Made by a program: the position numbers and the translations under genes | In this document: piece after piece, positions 21,651 to 31,332 of the stretch | Layout of the letters: each line of letters opens with the position of its first letter | Numbering within the stretch: position 1 is the stretch's first letter | Assembly (NCBI GenBank): GCA_003167255.1 | Contig: PMTR01000197.1 | Location: 1-33,625, forward strand | Length of the DNA: 33,625 bases | Direction of reading: 5' to 3' | Source: Bryobacterales bacterium | Lineage (GTDB): Bacteria; Acidobacteriota; Terriglobia; Bryobacterales; Bryobacteraceae | Notes under the pieces: model-generated | What the model was told of the DNA's origin: nothing | Databases searched by the model: none | The model's input: only the letters and a program-made list of their open reading frames with translations

Positions 21651-24197
21651 TCAACGCTGCCACAGGATGCGAGCAGATTCCAGGGGAACGGCAACGCCGG
21701 TATAGTGTGTTATCAGGCGGGCCGTATAGTCGGTAGCCGGACGTGTGGCGGGCACAAAAGCGCGATAAGCGTAGCCTCCAGACGCGTCTGTCAACTGGCT
21801 GACGCGCTCCATCTCCTGCCGCACTGCGTCGCCGCCGTTGACGCCGTCGGCATAGATCTCTACTCGCGCGGCATTCGGGTCGGCATCACTGAGATAGACC
21901 TGAACCTCAAACACGTGCTGCTCTCCGGTGGTTTCAACCTTCATTTTACCGAAGCGCATGGCGGGCCACTCCTTGTCCATGGATTCCCGCCAATCGACCA
22001 TCTGCCTGCCCACCGCGCCCTTGTCGGCAGCCCGCGCACGGTAGGCTGCCGCTCGCGGGAGGTAGTGTTGCTCGGTGTATTCGCGCACCGCGCGGTCCGC
22101 GGAAAAGCGTGGTGTCAAGCTCGCCATGCTTTTCCGCATCCGCGCCACCCAGGCCGTGGGGATACCCTGCCCGTCGCGGGCATAAAACCCGGGAATCACT
22201 TCACGTTCGAGCAGGTCATAGAGCGCGTCGGCTTCGGCAGCATCCCAAGCCGGGTCGTCGTGATGTTCCTGGCCGTCCCCCAAGGCCCACCCGATTTCAG
22301 GCGTGTAGGCCTCCGCCCACCAGCCGTCCAACTCCGACAGATTGATGCCTCCATTGACCAGCACCTTCATGCCGCTCGTTCCACAAGCTTCCCAGGGGCG
22401 CCGTGGCGTGTTGATCCAGACGTCCACGCCTTGCACCAGGTGCTCGGTCAAGAGCATGTCGTAATCACTGAGGAAGATCGCATGGGAACGCGCCTCGGGC
22501 CGGCGGATGAAATGCGTCCATTCCTGAATCAGGGCCTGCCCCGCCTGGTCCGCCGGATGCGCCTTGCCGGCGATGATGAGTTGCACCGGGCGCTCAGAAT
22601 TGGCCAGGAGACGAAGCAGGCGCGGCGGGTCGTGCAGTAGCAGGTTCGGTCTTTTGTAGGTCGCGAAGCGGCGTGCAAAGCCCAGCGTGAGGGCGTTGGG
22701 ATCAAAAAGATGCTTCGCGGCGTCGATCTCCTCGGGCGGCGCGCCTGCTACGGCCAGGTCCAGCGACAATCGTTCACGAGCATACTCCACAAAAGACTTG
22801 CTGGCGTCAGTTCGGAATTCCCAGAGCCTGGCGTCGGAGACCCGGCGAATGTCGTGCTCCAGGGTTTCGGTCGTCCCCAGCCAGCGGTCCTTTCCACAGG
22901 TCTCGGTCCAAAGATCGTCGGCAGCCGCCGAGTCCCAGGTGGGCATGTGGACTCCGTTGGTCACGTGGGCGACTGGCACTTCATCCTCCGGCCAGCGCGG
23001 GAATAGAGGCAGAAAGAGGTGCCGGCTCACCTTCCCGTGCAAGCGGCTCACGCCATTCGCCGCCCCGCTTCCGCGGATTGCCAGATACGCCATGTTGAAA
23101 GGCTCCGACGAGTCGTTCGGGTTCTGGCGGCCAAGAGCCAGCAGATCGTGAAGTGCAATGCCGAGCTTGTTTTCGGCATATCTCCCAAGGTATTGCTCGA
23201 TGAGGGCGGGAGCAAAACGGTCAAAACCAGCGGCCACCGCCGTGTGGGTTGTGAAGAGGTTGCCCGCTCGTGTGACTGCGAGCGCGACTTCGAAGGGCTG
23301 CCCTGTCTCTTCCATGAAGTTGCGCGCACGTTCCAGGACGGCGAACGCCGCGTGTCCTTCATTCAGGTGACAGACCTCCGGTTGGAGCCCGAGTGCGCGG
23401 AGCAGCCGCCATCCGCCGATCCCGAGAAGCAGTTCCTGCTTGAGGCGCAGCTCCGGGCCGCCCCCATAAAGCTCGCTGGTAATCCCCCGATGAGCGGGGA
23501 AGTTCGCCGCGTCATTGCTGTCCAGCAGGTAAAGCTTCACCCGGCCGACCTTCGCCTGCCAGGCGCGCACCCAGACCGAGTATCCGGGCAACGCGATCTC
23601 CAATCGCAACCACTCCCCGTTCGGTTGGCGCAACGGTGTGATCGGCAACTGTCCGGGATCGTTATACGGCAAGAGGGCCTGTTGCTCGCCGTTCTTGTCG
23701 ATCACCTGGCGAAAATAGCCCTGCTGGTAGAGCAGTCCCACGCCGGCCACCGGCACTCCCAGATCGCTGGCGGCTTTTAGTTGATCGCCGGCCACGTTAC
23801 CTAGCCCGCCCGAGTAGATCGGCAGAGCTTCGCTCAACATGAATTCCATGCTGAAATACGCGGCACAGGTGAGTGGAGCTTCCGAATGATTCCGCTGAAA
23901 CCACGCGGGCGCTTCCGCCGCCTGCCGGCTGGCTTCGACCAGGCCATCTACGTTCTTTCGGAAAATGGGATCGGCCAACACGCGCTCGATCTGGTCGCGC
24001 GAAACCGTCTGCAGGACCACCCACGGGTTATGCGTGATTCCCCACAGTTCGGGATCGAGCTGCCGCCACACTTCGTCGGTGGCATGATTCCACGACCAAT
24101 GCATATCCAAGGCGAGCGACGCCAGAGAATCGAATCCCTCGATCTCCGTGGGCAGGAGATGGTATATGGGGTGGCTGACGCGGGTGTCTTTGCTCAT
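21651..24197 (-). CDS. glgP: Alpha-glucan (glycogen/maltodextrin) phosphorylase
   Basis: PLP-dependent GT35 enzyme that releases glucose 1-phosphate from the ends of glycogen or maltodextrin; 848 residues, cytoplasmic. The N-terminal HLLPTEIEGFDSLASLALDM and WSWNH mark the subgroup with a DUF3417 head (as in Thermotoga and actinobacterial enzymes). AYFSMEFMLSEALPIYSGGL is the substrate gate. HLNEGHAAF, TNGVHMPTW and RRFATYKRPNL follow, and the PLP lysine Lys611 is in CGTSGMK. No allosteric site can be inferred. It lies 251 bp upstream of gnd on the same strand, separated by a hairpin repeat, so co-transcription is possible but not certain. It would supply hexose phosphate to gnd and zwf once a phosphoglucomutase has acted. 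Confidence 0.95.
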   Translation of the reverse strand: MSKDTRVSHPIYHLLPTEIEGFDSLASLALDMHWSWNHATDEVWRQLDPELWGITHNPWVVLQTVSRDQIERVLADPIFRKNVDGLVEASRQAAEAPAWFQRNHSEAPLTCAAYFSMEFMLSEALPIYSGGLGNVAGDQLKAASDLGVPVAGVGLLYQQGYFRQVIDKNGEQQALLPYNDPGQLPITPLRQPNGEWLRLEIALPGYSVWVRAWQAKVGRVKLYLLDSNDAANFPAHRGITSELYGGGPELRLKQELLLGIGGWRLLRALGLQPEVCHLNEGHAAFAVLERARNFMEETGQPFEVALAVTRAGNLFTTHTAVAAGFDRFAPALIEQYLGRYAENKLGIALHDLLALGRQNPNDSSEPFNMAYLAIRGSGAANGVSRLHGKVSRHLFLPLFPRWPEDEVPVAHVTNGVHMPTWDSAAADDLWTETCGKDRWLGTTETLEHDIRRVSDARLWEFRTDASKSFVEYARERLSLDLAVAGAPPEEIDAAKHLFDPNALTLGFARRFATYKRPNLLLHDPPRLLRLLANSERPVQLIIAGKAHPADQAGQALIQEWTHFIRRPEARSHAIFLSDYDMLLTEHLVQGVDVWINTPRRPWEACGTSGMKVLVNGGINLSELDGWWAEAYTPEIGWALGDGQEHHDDPAWDAAEADALYDLLEREVIPGFYARDGQGIPTAWVARMRKSMASLTPRFSADRAVREYTEQHYLPRAAAYRARAADKGAVGRQMVDWRESMDKEWPAMRFGKMKVETTGEQHVFEVQVYLSDADPNAARVEIYADGVNGGDAVRQEMERVSQLTDASGGYAYRAFVPATRPATDYTARLITHYTGVAVPLESARILWQR

Positions 24198-24304
24198 GAT
24201 CTATTCTGGCGCGTCACGATGAACACCTTCAATGTCTGGCCCCTTCTGTCGCACGTACCAACTCCCCCTTTTGGGTCGGATCGCTGTACCCGGCTTGCCC
24301 TACA

Positions 24305-25201
24305 CTAATTCTCGGTCGGCGTTCTCTCCAGGTGGTCCACCACCAGCAGCGTTAGCGGCAGCCGGCGCGGCTCCAGCTTGAGACCGGCTTTCTGTACCGA
24401 CGCGAAGACCGAGTCGCCGCCAGGGTCTGTAGCCCCTTCCGGCGCACGCCGTGCCGCGTCGATCACCATGCCCGCGGCCCGCGCCGCGTTGAGCATCTCG
24501 TCGCGCGAGGCGTCCAGCCCCAGGTCGTATCGTCCTGTCAGCCCCGTCTGGTCCACCACCGGCCGGTCCGTGAATCGCGATAGCCAGTCGAGCATACTGG
24601 CGATCGTCATGTTCTTCAAATCGACGTGCAGCCCATTCGCAGTCGTAGACATCTGCGCCGATCCGTTAGGACCACTGGTGGTCATCGGACTGGCGCCCAT
24701 CCCAGACCGGCCGCCGGCCGCTGCACCCGCTCCATCCGTGGCCTCATCGGGCGTTGACTCCTTCAGCTTCGATCCATCCTTACCGGCCACCAGCGCATAC
24801 ACCGGCATCTCCTTGCTGGAGATGTGCAGCACCAGGTGGAATCGTTCCTTGAGCAGCGTCTGCATCATCTCGGGCACCTGGTCGGATTTGGCGCCTTCGG
24901 GCAGCTTGGCCACCACGTCGAACCTCGAGGTGGTCATCCAGTCCGGTCCGGAAATCTGGTAGAGCTTCACGCGGTAGGCCGCGCGAATCAGCTCGGCCAG
25001 CGAGACGTCCGAAAAATCCACGCGCGCGGCGTCCACGTTGACGCTGATGTGCTGCTGGCCGGCCATCATTCGTTCCGCGCTGAGCGGCTCAGCCGGCTTG
25101 ATCGACGCCACTTCGAAGGCCAGCGTGGCCGCGGCCTTCTGGGGCGGAGCCGCCGCCAACGCCACTCCCGCCCACACACCAATCAGGATCCTATTCCGCA
25201 C
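24305..25201 (-). CDS. TIGR03435 / DUF3738 family exported protein (copy 1)
   Basis: Member of a family strongly expanded in Solibacter-like Acidobacteria; function unknown. About 298 residues from a GTG at 25201, chosen because it gives the signal peptide MRNRILIGVWAGVALAAAPP with GGAGGGG about 12 bases upstream; the open frame goes further but runs into a repeat module. Family blocks in order: [49 protein letters not shown], the segment VPEMMQTLLKERFHLVLH, DRPVVDQTGLTGRYDLGLD and the closing LLVVDHLERTPTEN. The same domain occurs fused to BlaR1-type M56 peptidases, so an envelope-sensing role is conceivable. It is most like the copy just upstream at 25403. A glycine/alanine-rich linker lies between the two halves. 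Confidence 0.85.
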   Translation of the reverse strand: MRNRILIGVWAGVALAAAPPQKAAATLAFEVASIKPAEPLSAERMMAGQQHISVNVDAARVDFSDVSLAELIRAAYRVKLYQISGPDWMTTSRFDVVAKLPEGAKSDQVPEMMQTLLKERFHLVLHISSKEMPVYALVAGKDGSKLKESTPDEATDGAGAAAGGRSGMGASPMTTSGPNGSAQMSTTANGLHVDLKNMTIASMLDWLSRFTDRPVVDQTGLTGRYDLGLDASRDEMLNAARAAGMVIDAARRAPEGATDPGGDSVFASVQKAGLKLEPRRLPLTLLVVDHLERTPTEN

Positions 25202-25273
25202 AGATAACAACCGCCCCTCCGAGGCATGCTGCGTTTCGCAGTACCCCTGTCGTCCATTTTGACACGGGCGCCG

Positions 25274-25362
25274 GTGGGGCGGGCAATCCTGCCCGCAGCC
25301 GGCTTCAGCCGGCTTCTGGACCCGCTGGAAAGCGCGTCCGCAGCCTGAAAAGGCTGCCCCAC
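25274..25362 (+). repeat. Hairpin repeat module, type A (89 bp)
   Basis: Bounded by GTGGGGC (25274-25280) and GCCCCAC (25356-25362). It contains the stems CGGGCA-ATCC-TGCCCG, GCCGGC-TTCA-GCCGGC, CGCT-GGAA-AGCG and CAGCCT-GAAA-AGGCTG in tandem. Its first half closely matches the module at 31369-31414. It separates two DUF3738 genes. Confidence 0.82.
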
Positions 25363-25402
25363 AGTCCGGGCGCATACTCGGCATTCTGGTTGCCCCACTC
25401 CC

Positions 25403-26368
25403 CTAGTTCGCGACCGGGACTTTCTCCAGGTGGTCGATCACCAGCACCTCCACGGGGAGCTTGCGCGGTTCCAGCTTGAGCCCGAGCAATTCGATGGAGT
25501 TCGCGAGCGAGACCGCGCTCGGATCCGCGGCCGCCTCCACTGGCGCGCGGCCCGCTTCTCCCGCGCCAGGTCCGGAAACCGCCATGCCGGACGCTCTCGC
25601 CACGTTGAGCAACTCCTCGCGCGAAAGGTCCAGCACGAAATCGTAGTTGCCCTTCAGCGCGGTCATGTCCGTGACCGGACGCTCCGTGAAGCGCGCCAGG
25701 TATTCCGCCAGCACCGGCATGGTCATCGTCTGGATGTCCAGGTGCATGCCATTGGGGCCGGTGGTCTGCCGGATGGTGCCGTTGGGCCCGGTGGAGGTGA
25801 CCACGCCCTTGTTGTCGATCCCGGCATCGTACTGGATCGCGCCAGTGCCGCCGGCCGCCGGCGCATTCGGATCGGGTGCGGATTCCTTCACCTTCGGCCC
25901 GCCCTTCGCCACCACCAGCGCATAAGCAGGCAATTCCTTGGTGGTGCGGTGCAGCGTGAGCTGAAACCGCTGCTCCAGCAGAGTCTGCAGCATTTCAGGA
26001 ACGTCGCTGCGCTTGGCCCCTTCCGGCAGCTTGGCTACCACGTCGAAACGCTCGGTGTTCATCCAGTCGGGACCGGAGAGCTGGTACGACTTCACTCTGT
26101 ATGCCGTGCGGATCAGATCGCCCAGAGACAGGCTCCGGAGGTCCACGCGCGCCGCATCGATGGTCACGCCGATGCGTTGCTGGCCCGCCGCCAGTTTGGC
26201 CGGGTCGAGCGGCTCAGCCGCTTTCACCGACGCTACTTCGAATGCCGGCGGGGCAGTCTGACTGGCCGCGGCCCCTGCCGCGAGCGCGGCTGCCACCATA
26301 CCGCTTACCAACCTGATCCCTGCGGATCTCACCCGGCGCCTCCAAACCTTTGTCTCACCCCGCCCCAT
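25403..26368 (-). CDS. TIGR03435 / DUF3738 family exported protein (copy 2)
   Basis: Second DUF3738 protein, about 321 residues. The ATG at 26368 lies inside the last codons of secA (14-bp overlap), with the secA sequence AAGAAG as ribosome-binding site, so it is translationally coupled to secA. The N terminus is a basic region ([15 protein letters not shown]) and then a hydrophobic signal core ([16 protein letters not shown]). Family blocks: [49 protein letters not shown], the segment [37 protein letters not shown] and [15 protein letters not shown] Gly/Thr/Asn-rich middle section (about 175-215) varies from copy 1. No catalytic motif is evident. Being an exported product following the export motor gene may reflect position only. 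Confidence 0.87.
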   Translation of the reverse strand: MGRGETKVWRRRVRSAGIRLVSGMVAAALAAGAAASQTAPPAFEVASVKAAEPLDPAKLAAGQQRIGVTIDAARVDLRSLSLGDLIRTAYRVKSYQLSGPDWMNTERFDVVAKLPEGAKRSDVPEMLQTLLEQRFQLTLHRTTKELPAYALVVAKGGPKVKESAPDPNAPAAGGTGAIQYDAGIDNKGVVTSTGPNGTIRQTTGPNGMHLDIQTMTMPVLAEYLARFTERPVTDMTALKGNYDFVLDLSREELLNVARASGMAVSGPGAGEAGRAPVEAAADPSAVSLANSIELLGLKLEPRKLPVEVLVIDHLEKVPVAN

Positions 26369-29291
26369 GGCACTTCTTATACTTCTTCCCGCTGCCGCAC
26401 GGGCAAGGATCGTTGCGTCCCACCTTGTGCCCCACGGCCACGGTTCTCGGCCCGCTGGAATCGTCGCCGCCCAATTGCAATGCCGCCAGTTCCTTATCCT
26501 TCTTGCGCTCGATGTTGCGCGTGAAGTCTTCCATCTGCGCCTTGGCCGCCCGCCGCCTCTCTTCGTCCACGGCTTCCGCGGCCGCGCCGCCGCGCGAATC
26601 TCCGCCGCCCGATCCCGACGGCACGCCGTTGCCCGATCCGCCGCCTTCCCCTTCGTCATCTTCCGGGAACGGCAGAATCGGCCCGGAACCCGTGCTCACC
26701 TGCAGGAAGAACAGGTATCGCACCGTCTCGTCTTCGATCCGGTCCATCATCGCCGTGAACAGCTCGAACGATTCCTTCTTGTACTCCACCAGCGGGTCCT
26801 TTTGCCCGTACGCGCGGTTGCCGATGCCCTGCTTCAGCTCGTCCATCGAGAGCAGGTGGTCCTTCCATTGGTTGTCGATCACCTGCAGCATCACGATGCG
26901 CTCGGTCTGCCGCATCACATCGGCGCCCACCATGTCTTCTTTTTCCTGGTACTTCTGCTTCAGCCGTTCGAGCACCGCGTCGGACATCTCGATCCGCGTC
27001 TTGTCGCCCAGCTCCGCCAAATCGATCTTCGCTCCGAACGCGCTCAGGACATCGTTGCGCAGCGTAGCCAGGTCCCAGGTGTCGGGGTGCTTGTCGTCGG
27101 GGCAGCGCATGTCGATCAATTGATCGACGATGCCCTGCACCATCTCCATTACCCGCTCCTTCTGGTCGATGCCTTCCAGCAACTGGCGCCGCATTCCGTA
27201 GACTGCCTTGCGCTGTTTGTTCATCACATCGTCGTATTCCAGCAGGTGTTTGCGCGCCTCGAAATTCTGCATTTCGACGGCTTCCTGCGCCTTGGCGATG
27301 CGCTTGGTGATGAGCCCGCTCTCGATCGGCACGTCCTCTTCCATGCCCAGGCGCAGCATCAGGTTCTGCATCCGCTCGCCGCCGAAAATGCGCAGCAGGT
27401 CGTCCTGCAGAGAGAGGAAGAACTTCGAGCTGCCGGGGTCGCCCTGGCGGCCGGCGCGCCCGCGAAGCTGGTTGTCGATGCGCCGCGATTCGTGCCGCTC
27501 CGTCGCCACAATGTGCAGCCCGCCCAACCCCACCACTTCGTCATGCTCCCGGTCGGTTTCTCCCTTGTAGCGCGCATAGATCTCGTCCCACTTGTCGCGC
27601 CGCACGCGGTAGAACTGGTCCAGGTGCGTGAAGAAGAAAAAATGCTCGTCGGCAATGTACTTCGCTTCGCTCTCCGCGAGGCGCTCCGCCACCTTCTCCT
27701 TCAGGCAGGCATCCTTGGTCATGAACTCCGGATTGCCGCCCAGCAGGATATCCGTACCGCGCCCGGCCATGTTGGTCGAAACCGTCACCGTGCCCTTGCG
27801 CCCGGCCTGCGCCACGATGCTGGCTTCGCGCTCGTGGTTCTTGGCATTCAGCACTTCGTGCCGCACACCCATCTTCTTCAGAATGCCCGACAGCTTCTCG
27901 GATTTCTCCACTGAGATGGTGCCCACCAGCACCGGCTGTCCCTTGGCGTTGAGTTCCTTGATCTCCTTCGCCGCGTTGCGGAACTTCTCTTCCTCGGTCC
28001 GGTAAACCATGTCCTGGTTCTCTTTGCGGATCATCGGCTGGTTGGTGGGAATCACCGTGACATCGATGTTGTAAGTCTTCTGGAATTCCGCCGCTTCCGT
28101 CTCCGCCGTGCCGGTCATCCCCGACAGCTTCTTGTACATGCGGAAATAATTCTGGAATGTGATGGTCGCCAGCGTCTGGTTCTCCCGCTGGATCTTCACA
28201 TTTTCCTTGGCTTCCACCGCCTGGTGCAGCCCGTCGGACCAGCGCCGTCCCGGCATCAGGCGCCCCGTGAACTCGTCCACGATGATCACTTCCGGCCCTT
28301 CGTCGCCGTCCTTGATCACGTATTCGCGATCCTTCTGGTATATTACGTGCGCCTTCAGAGCCGCTTCCACGTGGTGCTTCCATTCCTGGGTTTCGTAGCT
28401 GTAGATATCGGGAAGGTTCAGCAACTTGGCCACTTTGTCGAAGCCATCTTCGGTGAGCGCCACGGCTTTGTGCTTCTCGTCCATCGTGTAATCGCCAGTG
28501 GTGATGCCTTTTTCGCTCGGATCTTGGGTCTCGATCACTTCGCCACGCACCAGTTTCGGGATTATGCGATTGGCCCTGTAGTACTTATCCGTGGATTCCT
28601 CGCTCGGACCCGAAATGATCAGCGGCGTCCGCGCTTCGTCGACCAGGATCGAATCCACTTCGTCCACGATGGCGTAATGATACTCGCGCTGCACGCAGTC
28701 CGTGATGCGGAACTTCATGTTGTCGCGCAGGTAGTCGAAACCGAATTCGTTGTTCGTCCCGTAGGTGATGTCGGCGCCGTAGGCCGCCTTGCGCTGCTCG
28801 TCGTCCAGATCGTGAACGATCACGCCCACGTGCAGACCCAGAAACTTGTGCAGCCGGCCCATCCATTCCGAGTCGCGCTTGGCCAGGTAATCGTTCACCG
28901 TGATTACGTGCACGCCCTTGCCTTCGAGCGCGTTCAGGTAGCACGGCAGCGTGGCCACCAGCGTCTTGCCTTCGCCGGTCTTCATTTCGGCGATCTTGCC
29001 CCGGTGCAGCACCATGCCGCCGATCAACTGCACGTCGAAATGCCGCATGTTCAGCACGCGCCGCCCGGCCTCGCGCACAACCGCGAAGCTCTCAATCAAC
29101 AAATCGTCCAGCGGCGCGCCCTGCGCCAGCTTTTCTTTGAACTCGATGGTCTTGGCGGCGAGGTCAATGTCCGACAATTGGCGCATGGCCGGCTCGAGAT
29201 CGTTGATCGCCGCCACGGTGGGCTGCATCTCTTTGATCTCGCGCTCGGTTTTAGTGCCGAAGACTTTCGCCAGGATGGTGTCGACAATCAT
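26355..29291 (-). CDS. secA: Preprotein translocase ATPase SecA
   Basis: Motor ATPase that pushes unfolded preproteins through SecYEG at the inner membrane; 978 residues, longer than E. coli SecA (901). Walker A is MKTGEGKT (103-110), and the DEAD-type site is [16 protein letters not shown] (about 208-223). The second ATPase domain has [20 protein letters not shown] and the arginine finger region [13 protein letters not shown], preceded by an extra segment ([19 protein letters not shown]) that accounts for some of the length. A long Gly/Ser-rich linker precedes the C-terminal zinc motif [13 protein letters not shown] used for SecB or lipid contact. The start [20 protein letters not shown] is canonical. 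The gene is followed with overlap by a DUF3738 gene and preceded on the same strand by another. Confidence 0.97.
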   Translation of the reverse strand: MIVDTILAKVFGTKTEREIKEMQPTVAAINDLEPAMRQLSDIDLAAKTIEFKEKLAQGAPLDDLLIESFAVVREAGRRVLNMRHFDVQLIGGMVLHRGKIAEMKTGEGKTLVATLPCYLNALEGKGVHVITVNDYLAKRDSEWMGRLHKFLGLHVGVIVHDLDDEQRKAAYGADITYGTNNEFGFDYLRDNMKFRITDCVQREYHYAIVDEVDSILVDEARTPLIISGPSEESTDKYYRANRIIPKLVRGEVIETQDPSEKGITTGDYTMDEKHKAVALTEDGFDKVAKLLNLPDIYSYETQEWKHHVEAALKAHVIYQKDREYVIKDGDEGPEVIIVDEFTGRLMPGRRWSDGLHQAVEAKENVKIQRENQTLATITFQNYFRMYKKLSGMTGTAETEAAEFQKTYNIDVTVIPTNQPMIRKENQDMVYRTEEEKFRNAAKEIKELNAKGQPVLVGTISVEKSEKLSGILKKMGVRHEVLNAKNHEREASIVAQAGRKGTVTVSTNMAGRGTDILLGGNPEFMTKDACLKEKVAERLAESEAKYIADEHFFFFTHLDQFYRVRRDKWDEIYARYKGETDREHDEVVGLGGLHIVATERHESRRIDNQLRGRAGRQGDPGSSKFFLSLQDDLLRIFGGERMQNLMLRLGMEEDVPIESGLITKRIAKAQEAVEMQNFEARKHLLEYDDVMNKQRKAVYGMRRQLLEGIDQKERVMEMVQGIVDQLIDMRCPDDKHPDTWDLATLRNDVLSAFGAKIDLAELGDKTRIEMSDAVLERLKQKYQEKEDMVGADVMRQTERIVMLQVIDNQWKDHLLSMDELKQGIGNRAYGQKDPLVEYKKESFELFTAMMDRIEDETVRYLFFLQVSTGSGPILPFPEDDEGEGGGSGNGVPSGSGGGDSRGGAAAEAVDEERRRAAKAQMEDFTRNIERKKDKELAALQLGGDDSSGPRTVAVGHKVGRNDPCPCGSGKKYKKCHGAG

Positions 29292-29436
29292 GAATGGTCT
29301 CGGTACGGTGGGAAGCCCGCAACTTCTATTTTAGCTTGTATGCAATGAGGACGGACCGGGGCGCCGCGGTTTAGCGTAGCTACTCCTCCGATGCGAGCCA
29401 CGACCGTCAGGGAGTGGTTTCCGCTGTTCAAAAACA

Positions 29437-30162
29437 CTAGTTCTCCGACGGCTTCTCCACATGGTCGATCACAAAAACCTCCACGGTCCGCTTGGTTGCC
29501 TCCAGTTTCAGCCCGAGTTGCTCTTGGATGCCTGCAAAAATGGAAGGCCCCAAATCCTCGTTCGTGGGGGTGGCAGCCGCTTGCACGGGCGCAAAATCCA
29601 GAGTGACGTCGTACTTGCCCTCGAGGCCGGTCTCATCGAAAACCGGGTGTTCCAGAAGCTTCGTCAGCATGTCCACCAGAGCGGCCATCCCGATCCCCTT
29701 GCCTCTAATGCGGCGCGGGCCCCAGCTTGCGCTGCTGGTTTCCGTCGCCTGCGGCATCTTGGGTCCGCTCTTCGCCGGCACCAGGAGATAGGCCGGCAGG
29801 CTCCGGGTTTCGCGGTGAAATGTCAGCTTGAACCGGTCCGCCAGCAGCGCCTGCAGCATTTGCGGAATCTGCTCGCCCTTACCGCCCTCCGGCAGTTTGG
29901 CGAAAATGTCGTATCCCTCCGAGTCAAACCCTTTCGGCCCGCCGGCGAGTTGGTTGTCGTTCAGGTGATACGCCATCTCGATGCAAGCTTTCACCGTGTA
30001 GTTGCGTAGCTCCACCCTGCCGGGAAGCGAGCGCATGCTGTAGCCGTTGAGGTTCGGATCGCCGGGCTTGATGGATGCCACTTCGAACTGCGCCTGCGCG
30101 CCCCAGGCGGCCAGTGCCACAACCAGCCCCACCGCGCCGCCGACCTTTCGCGTGATCTTCAT
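29437..30162 (-). CDS. TIGR03435 / DUF3738 family exported protein (copy 3)
   Basis: Third and shortest DUF3738 protein, 241 residues. ATG at 30162 follows GGAGGGACAGACC and starts a signal peptide (KITRKVGGAVGLVVALAAW). Mature blocks: FEVASIKPGDP, VELRNYTVKACIEMAYHL, QLAGGPKGFDSEGYDIFAKL, the segment IPQMLQALLADRFKLTFHRE, EHPVFDETGLEGKYDVTLDF and VFVIDHVEKPSEN. It lacks the Gly-rich middle insertion of copies 1 and 2 and is clearly more diverged, so the three are not a recent triplication. It lies 145 bp upstream of secA on the same strand and is divergent from the beta-propeller gene (42 bp between starts). Confidence 0.86.
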   Translation of the reverse strand: MKITRKVGGAVGLVVALAAWGAQAQFEVASIKPGDPNLNGYSMRSLPGRVELRNYTVKACIEMAYHLNDNQLAGGPKGFDSEGYDIFAKLPEGGKGEQIPQMLQALLADRFKLTFHRETRSLPAYLLVPAKSGPKMPQATETSSASWGPRRIRGKGIGMAALVDMLTKLLEHPVFDETGLEGKYDVTLDFAPVQAAATPTNEDLGPSIFAGIQEQLGLKLEATKRTVEVFVIDHVEKPSEN

Positions 30163-30204
30163 GGTCTGTCCCTCCAGGCCGCCGCCCTTGATACCATCCT
30201 AAGT

Positions 30205-31326
30205 ATGGCTGGTCTGCCGCGCGGCTGTTCGCGCAGAGGGTTCCTGTTTTCGGGCTTTGCGGCTGGTCTCTTCGCCCAGGAAAGACCCTCGGCCAGCTTT
30301 CCCTCCGCCGTCAAACGGTATCCCGACCCCACCACCGACTTCGACGTCTACCGCCTCACCGATCCCTCCTATTCCAGCACGCTGCCCGCCGCCTACAACC
30401 GCGCCATCGCGCACAACAACGCGTCGATGCTCTTCTGTTGCGAACGCAATGGCTCGCCGCAGGCCTTCCGCCTCGATCTCAAGTCGGGCGAGACCAGAGA
30501 GCTCACCACAGTCGAAGACCTCGACGGCAGCTCCCTCACCCTGACTCCCGACAACCGCTCCTTCTGCTTTTTCGCCGGCCGCTCTTTGTTCCTCTCGGGC
30601 CTGGGTGGCCGGCCGCGCGAACTCTACAAGATCCCCGAGGGTTGGGAGCGCACCGCGGGCCTGAGCGTCGGCCCCGACGGCACCCACGCCACCTTCGCCG
30701 AGCGCCAGGGCAATGGCTCGCGCCTGCGCATGGTCTCGCTGGCGCAAGCCACCGCCCGCACCGTGGTGGAATCGCCTTTCGCCATCAGCCACCCCATCGC
30801 GCGGCCCATGCGCGCCCAGATCCTCTTCCGGCAAGACGACGCCCTCTGGCTGGTGAATTCAGACGGCACCCAGAAGCACCCGCTCAAACTCGCCGCCGGC
30901 CGCGTGGGTCCGGCCGATTGGGCGCCCGACGGCAAGACCGTCCTCTACCTGAATTTCCCCGAGGATTCCAAACAGTTGACCGCCATCCGCGAGTGCGCCC
31001 CCGACGCCGCTTCCGACAAGCTCGTGGCCAAGACCAGCCAGTTCGCGCACTTCGGATTCAATCGCGATACTTCCGTGTTCGTGGGCGCCAGCCGCAGCGC
31101 CGCCTCGCCCACCATCCTCCTCCTGCTGCGCATCACGCAACGGGAATTGACGCTCTGCGAACACAAGGCCAGCCACCCGGAAACCACCGCGCCGCGCTTC
31201 TCACCCGACGCCCAACGCGTCTATTTCCAGAGCGACCGCGACGGCAAGCCGGCCATCTACTGCATGCACGTGGAGCGCTTGGTCGAAAAGATCGACGCGG
31301 AATCCCGGCCCGCCGACCCGCGCTAG
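30205..31326 (+). CDS. Tat-exported beta-propeller protein, oligogalacturonate-lyase-like
   Basis: A 373-residue protein with a twin-arginine signal, SRRGFLF (9-15), ahead of a short hydrophobic stretch (SGFAAGLFAQ). The rest is a series of TolB/WD40-like blades: VYRLTDP, QAFRLDLKSGETRELTTVED, SLTLTPDNRSFCFFAGRSLF, LSVGPDGTHATFAERQGNGS, ADWAPDGKTVLYL and APRFSPDAQRVYFQSDRDGK. The blade pattern and RLTDP start resemble oligogalacturonate lyases (PL22), which act on pectin fragments, but their metal-binding His/Gln set cannot be assigned here, so it may be a non-enzymatic relative. The ribosome-binding site is weak. It is divergent from DUF3738 copy 3 and followed by a composite repeat. Confidence 0.68.
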   Translation: MAGLPRGCSRRGFLFSGFAAGLFAQERPSASFPSAVKRYPDPTTDFDVYRLTDPSYSSTLPAAYNRAIAHNNASMLFCCERNGSPQAFRLDLKSGETRELTTVEDLDGSSLTLTPDNRSFCFFAGRSLFLSGLGGRPRELYKIPEGWERTAGLSVGPDGTHATFAERQGNGSRLRMVSLAQATARTVVESPFAISHPIARPMRAQILFRQDDALWLVNSDGTQKHPLKLAAGRVGPADWAPDGKTVLYLNFPEDSKQLTAIRECAPDAASDKLVAKTSQFAHFGFNRDTSVFVGASRSAASPTILLLLRITQRELTLCEHKASHPETTAPRFSPDAQRVYFQSDRDGKPAIYCMHVERLVEKIDAESRPADPR

Positions 31327-31332
31327 ACGCAA

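Noticed and set aside
26367-27914. A 515-codon plus-strand open frame opposite secA
   Set aside because: The secA motifs are complete on the minus strand; the opposing frame has no recognisable domain.
29292-29436. A secA promoter or SecM-like leader
   Set aside because: TAAAAT lies about 40 bp upstream of secA on the minus strand, but no -35 element at proper spacing and no arrest-peptide frame could be supported.
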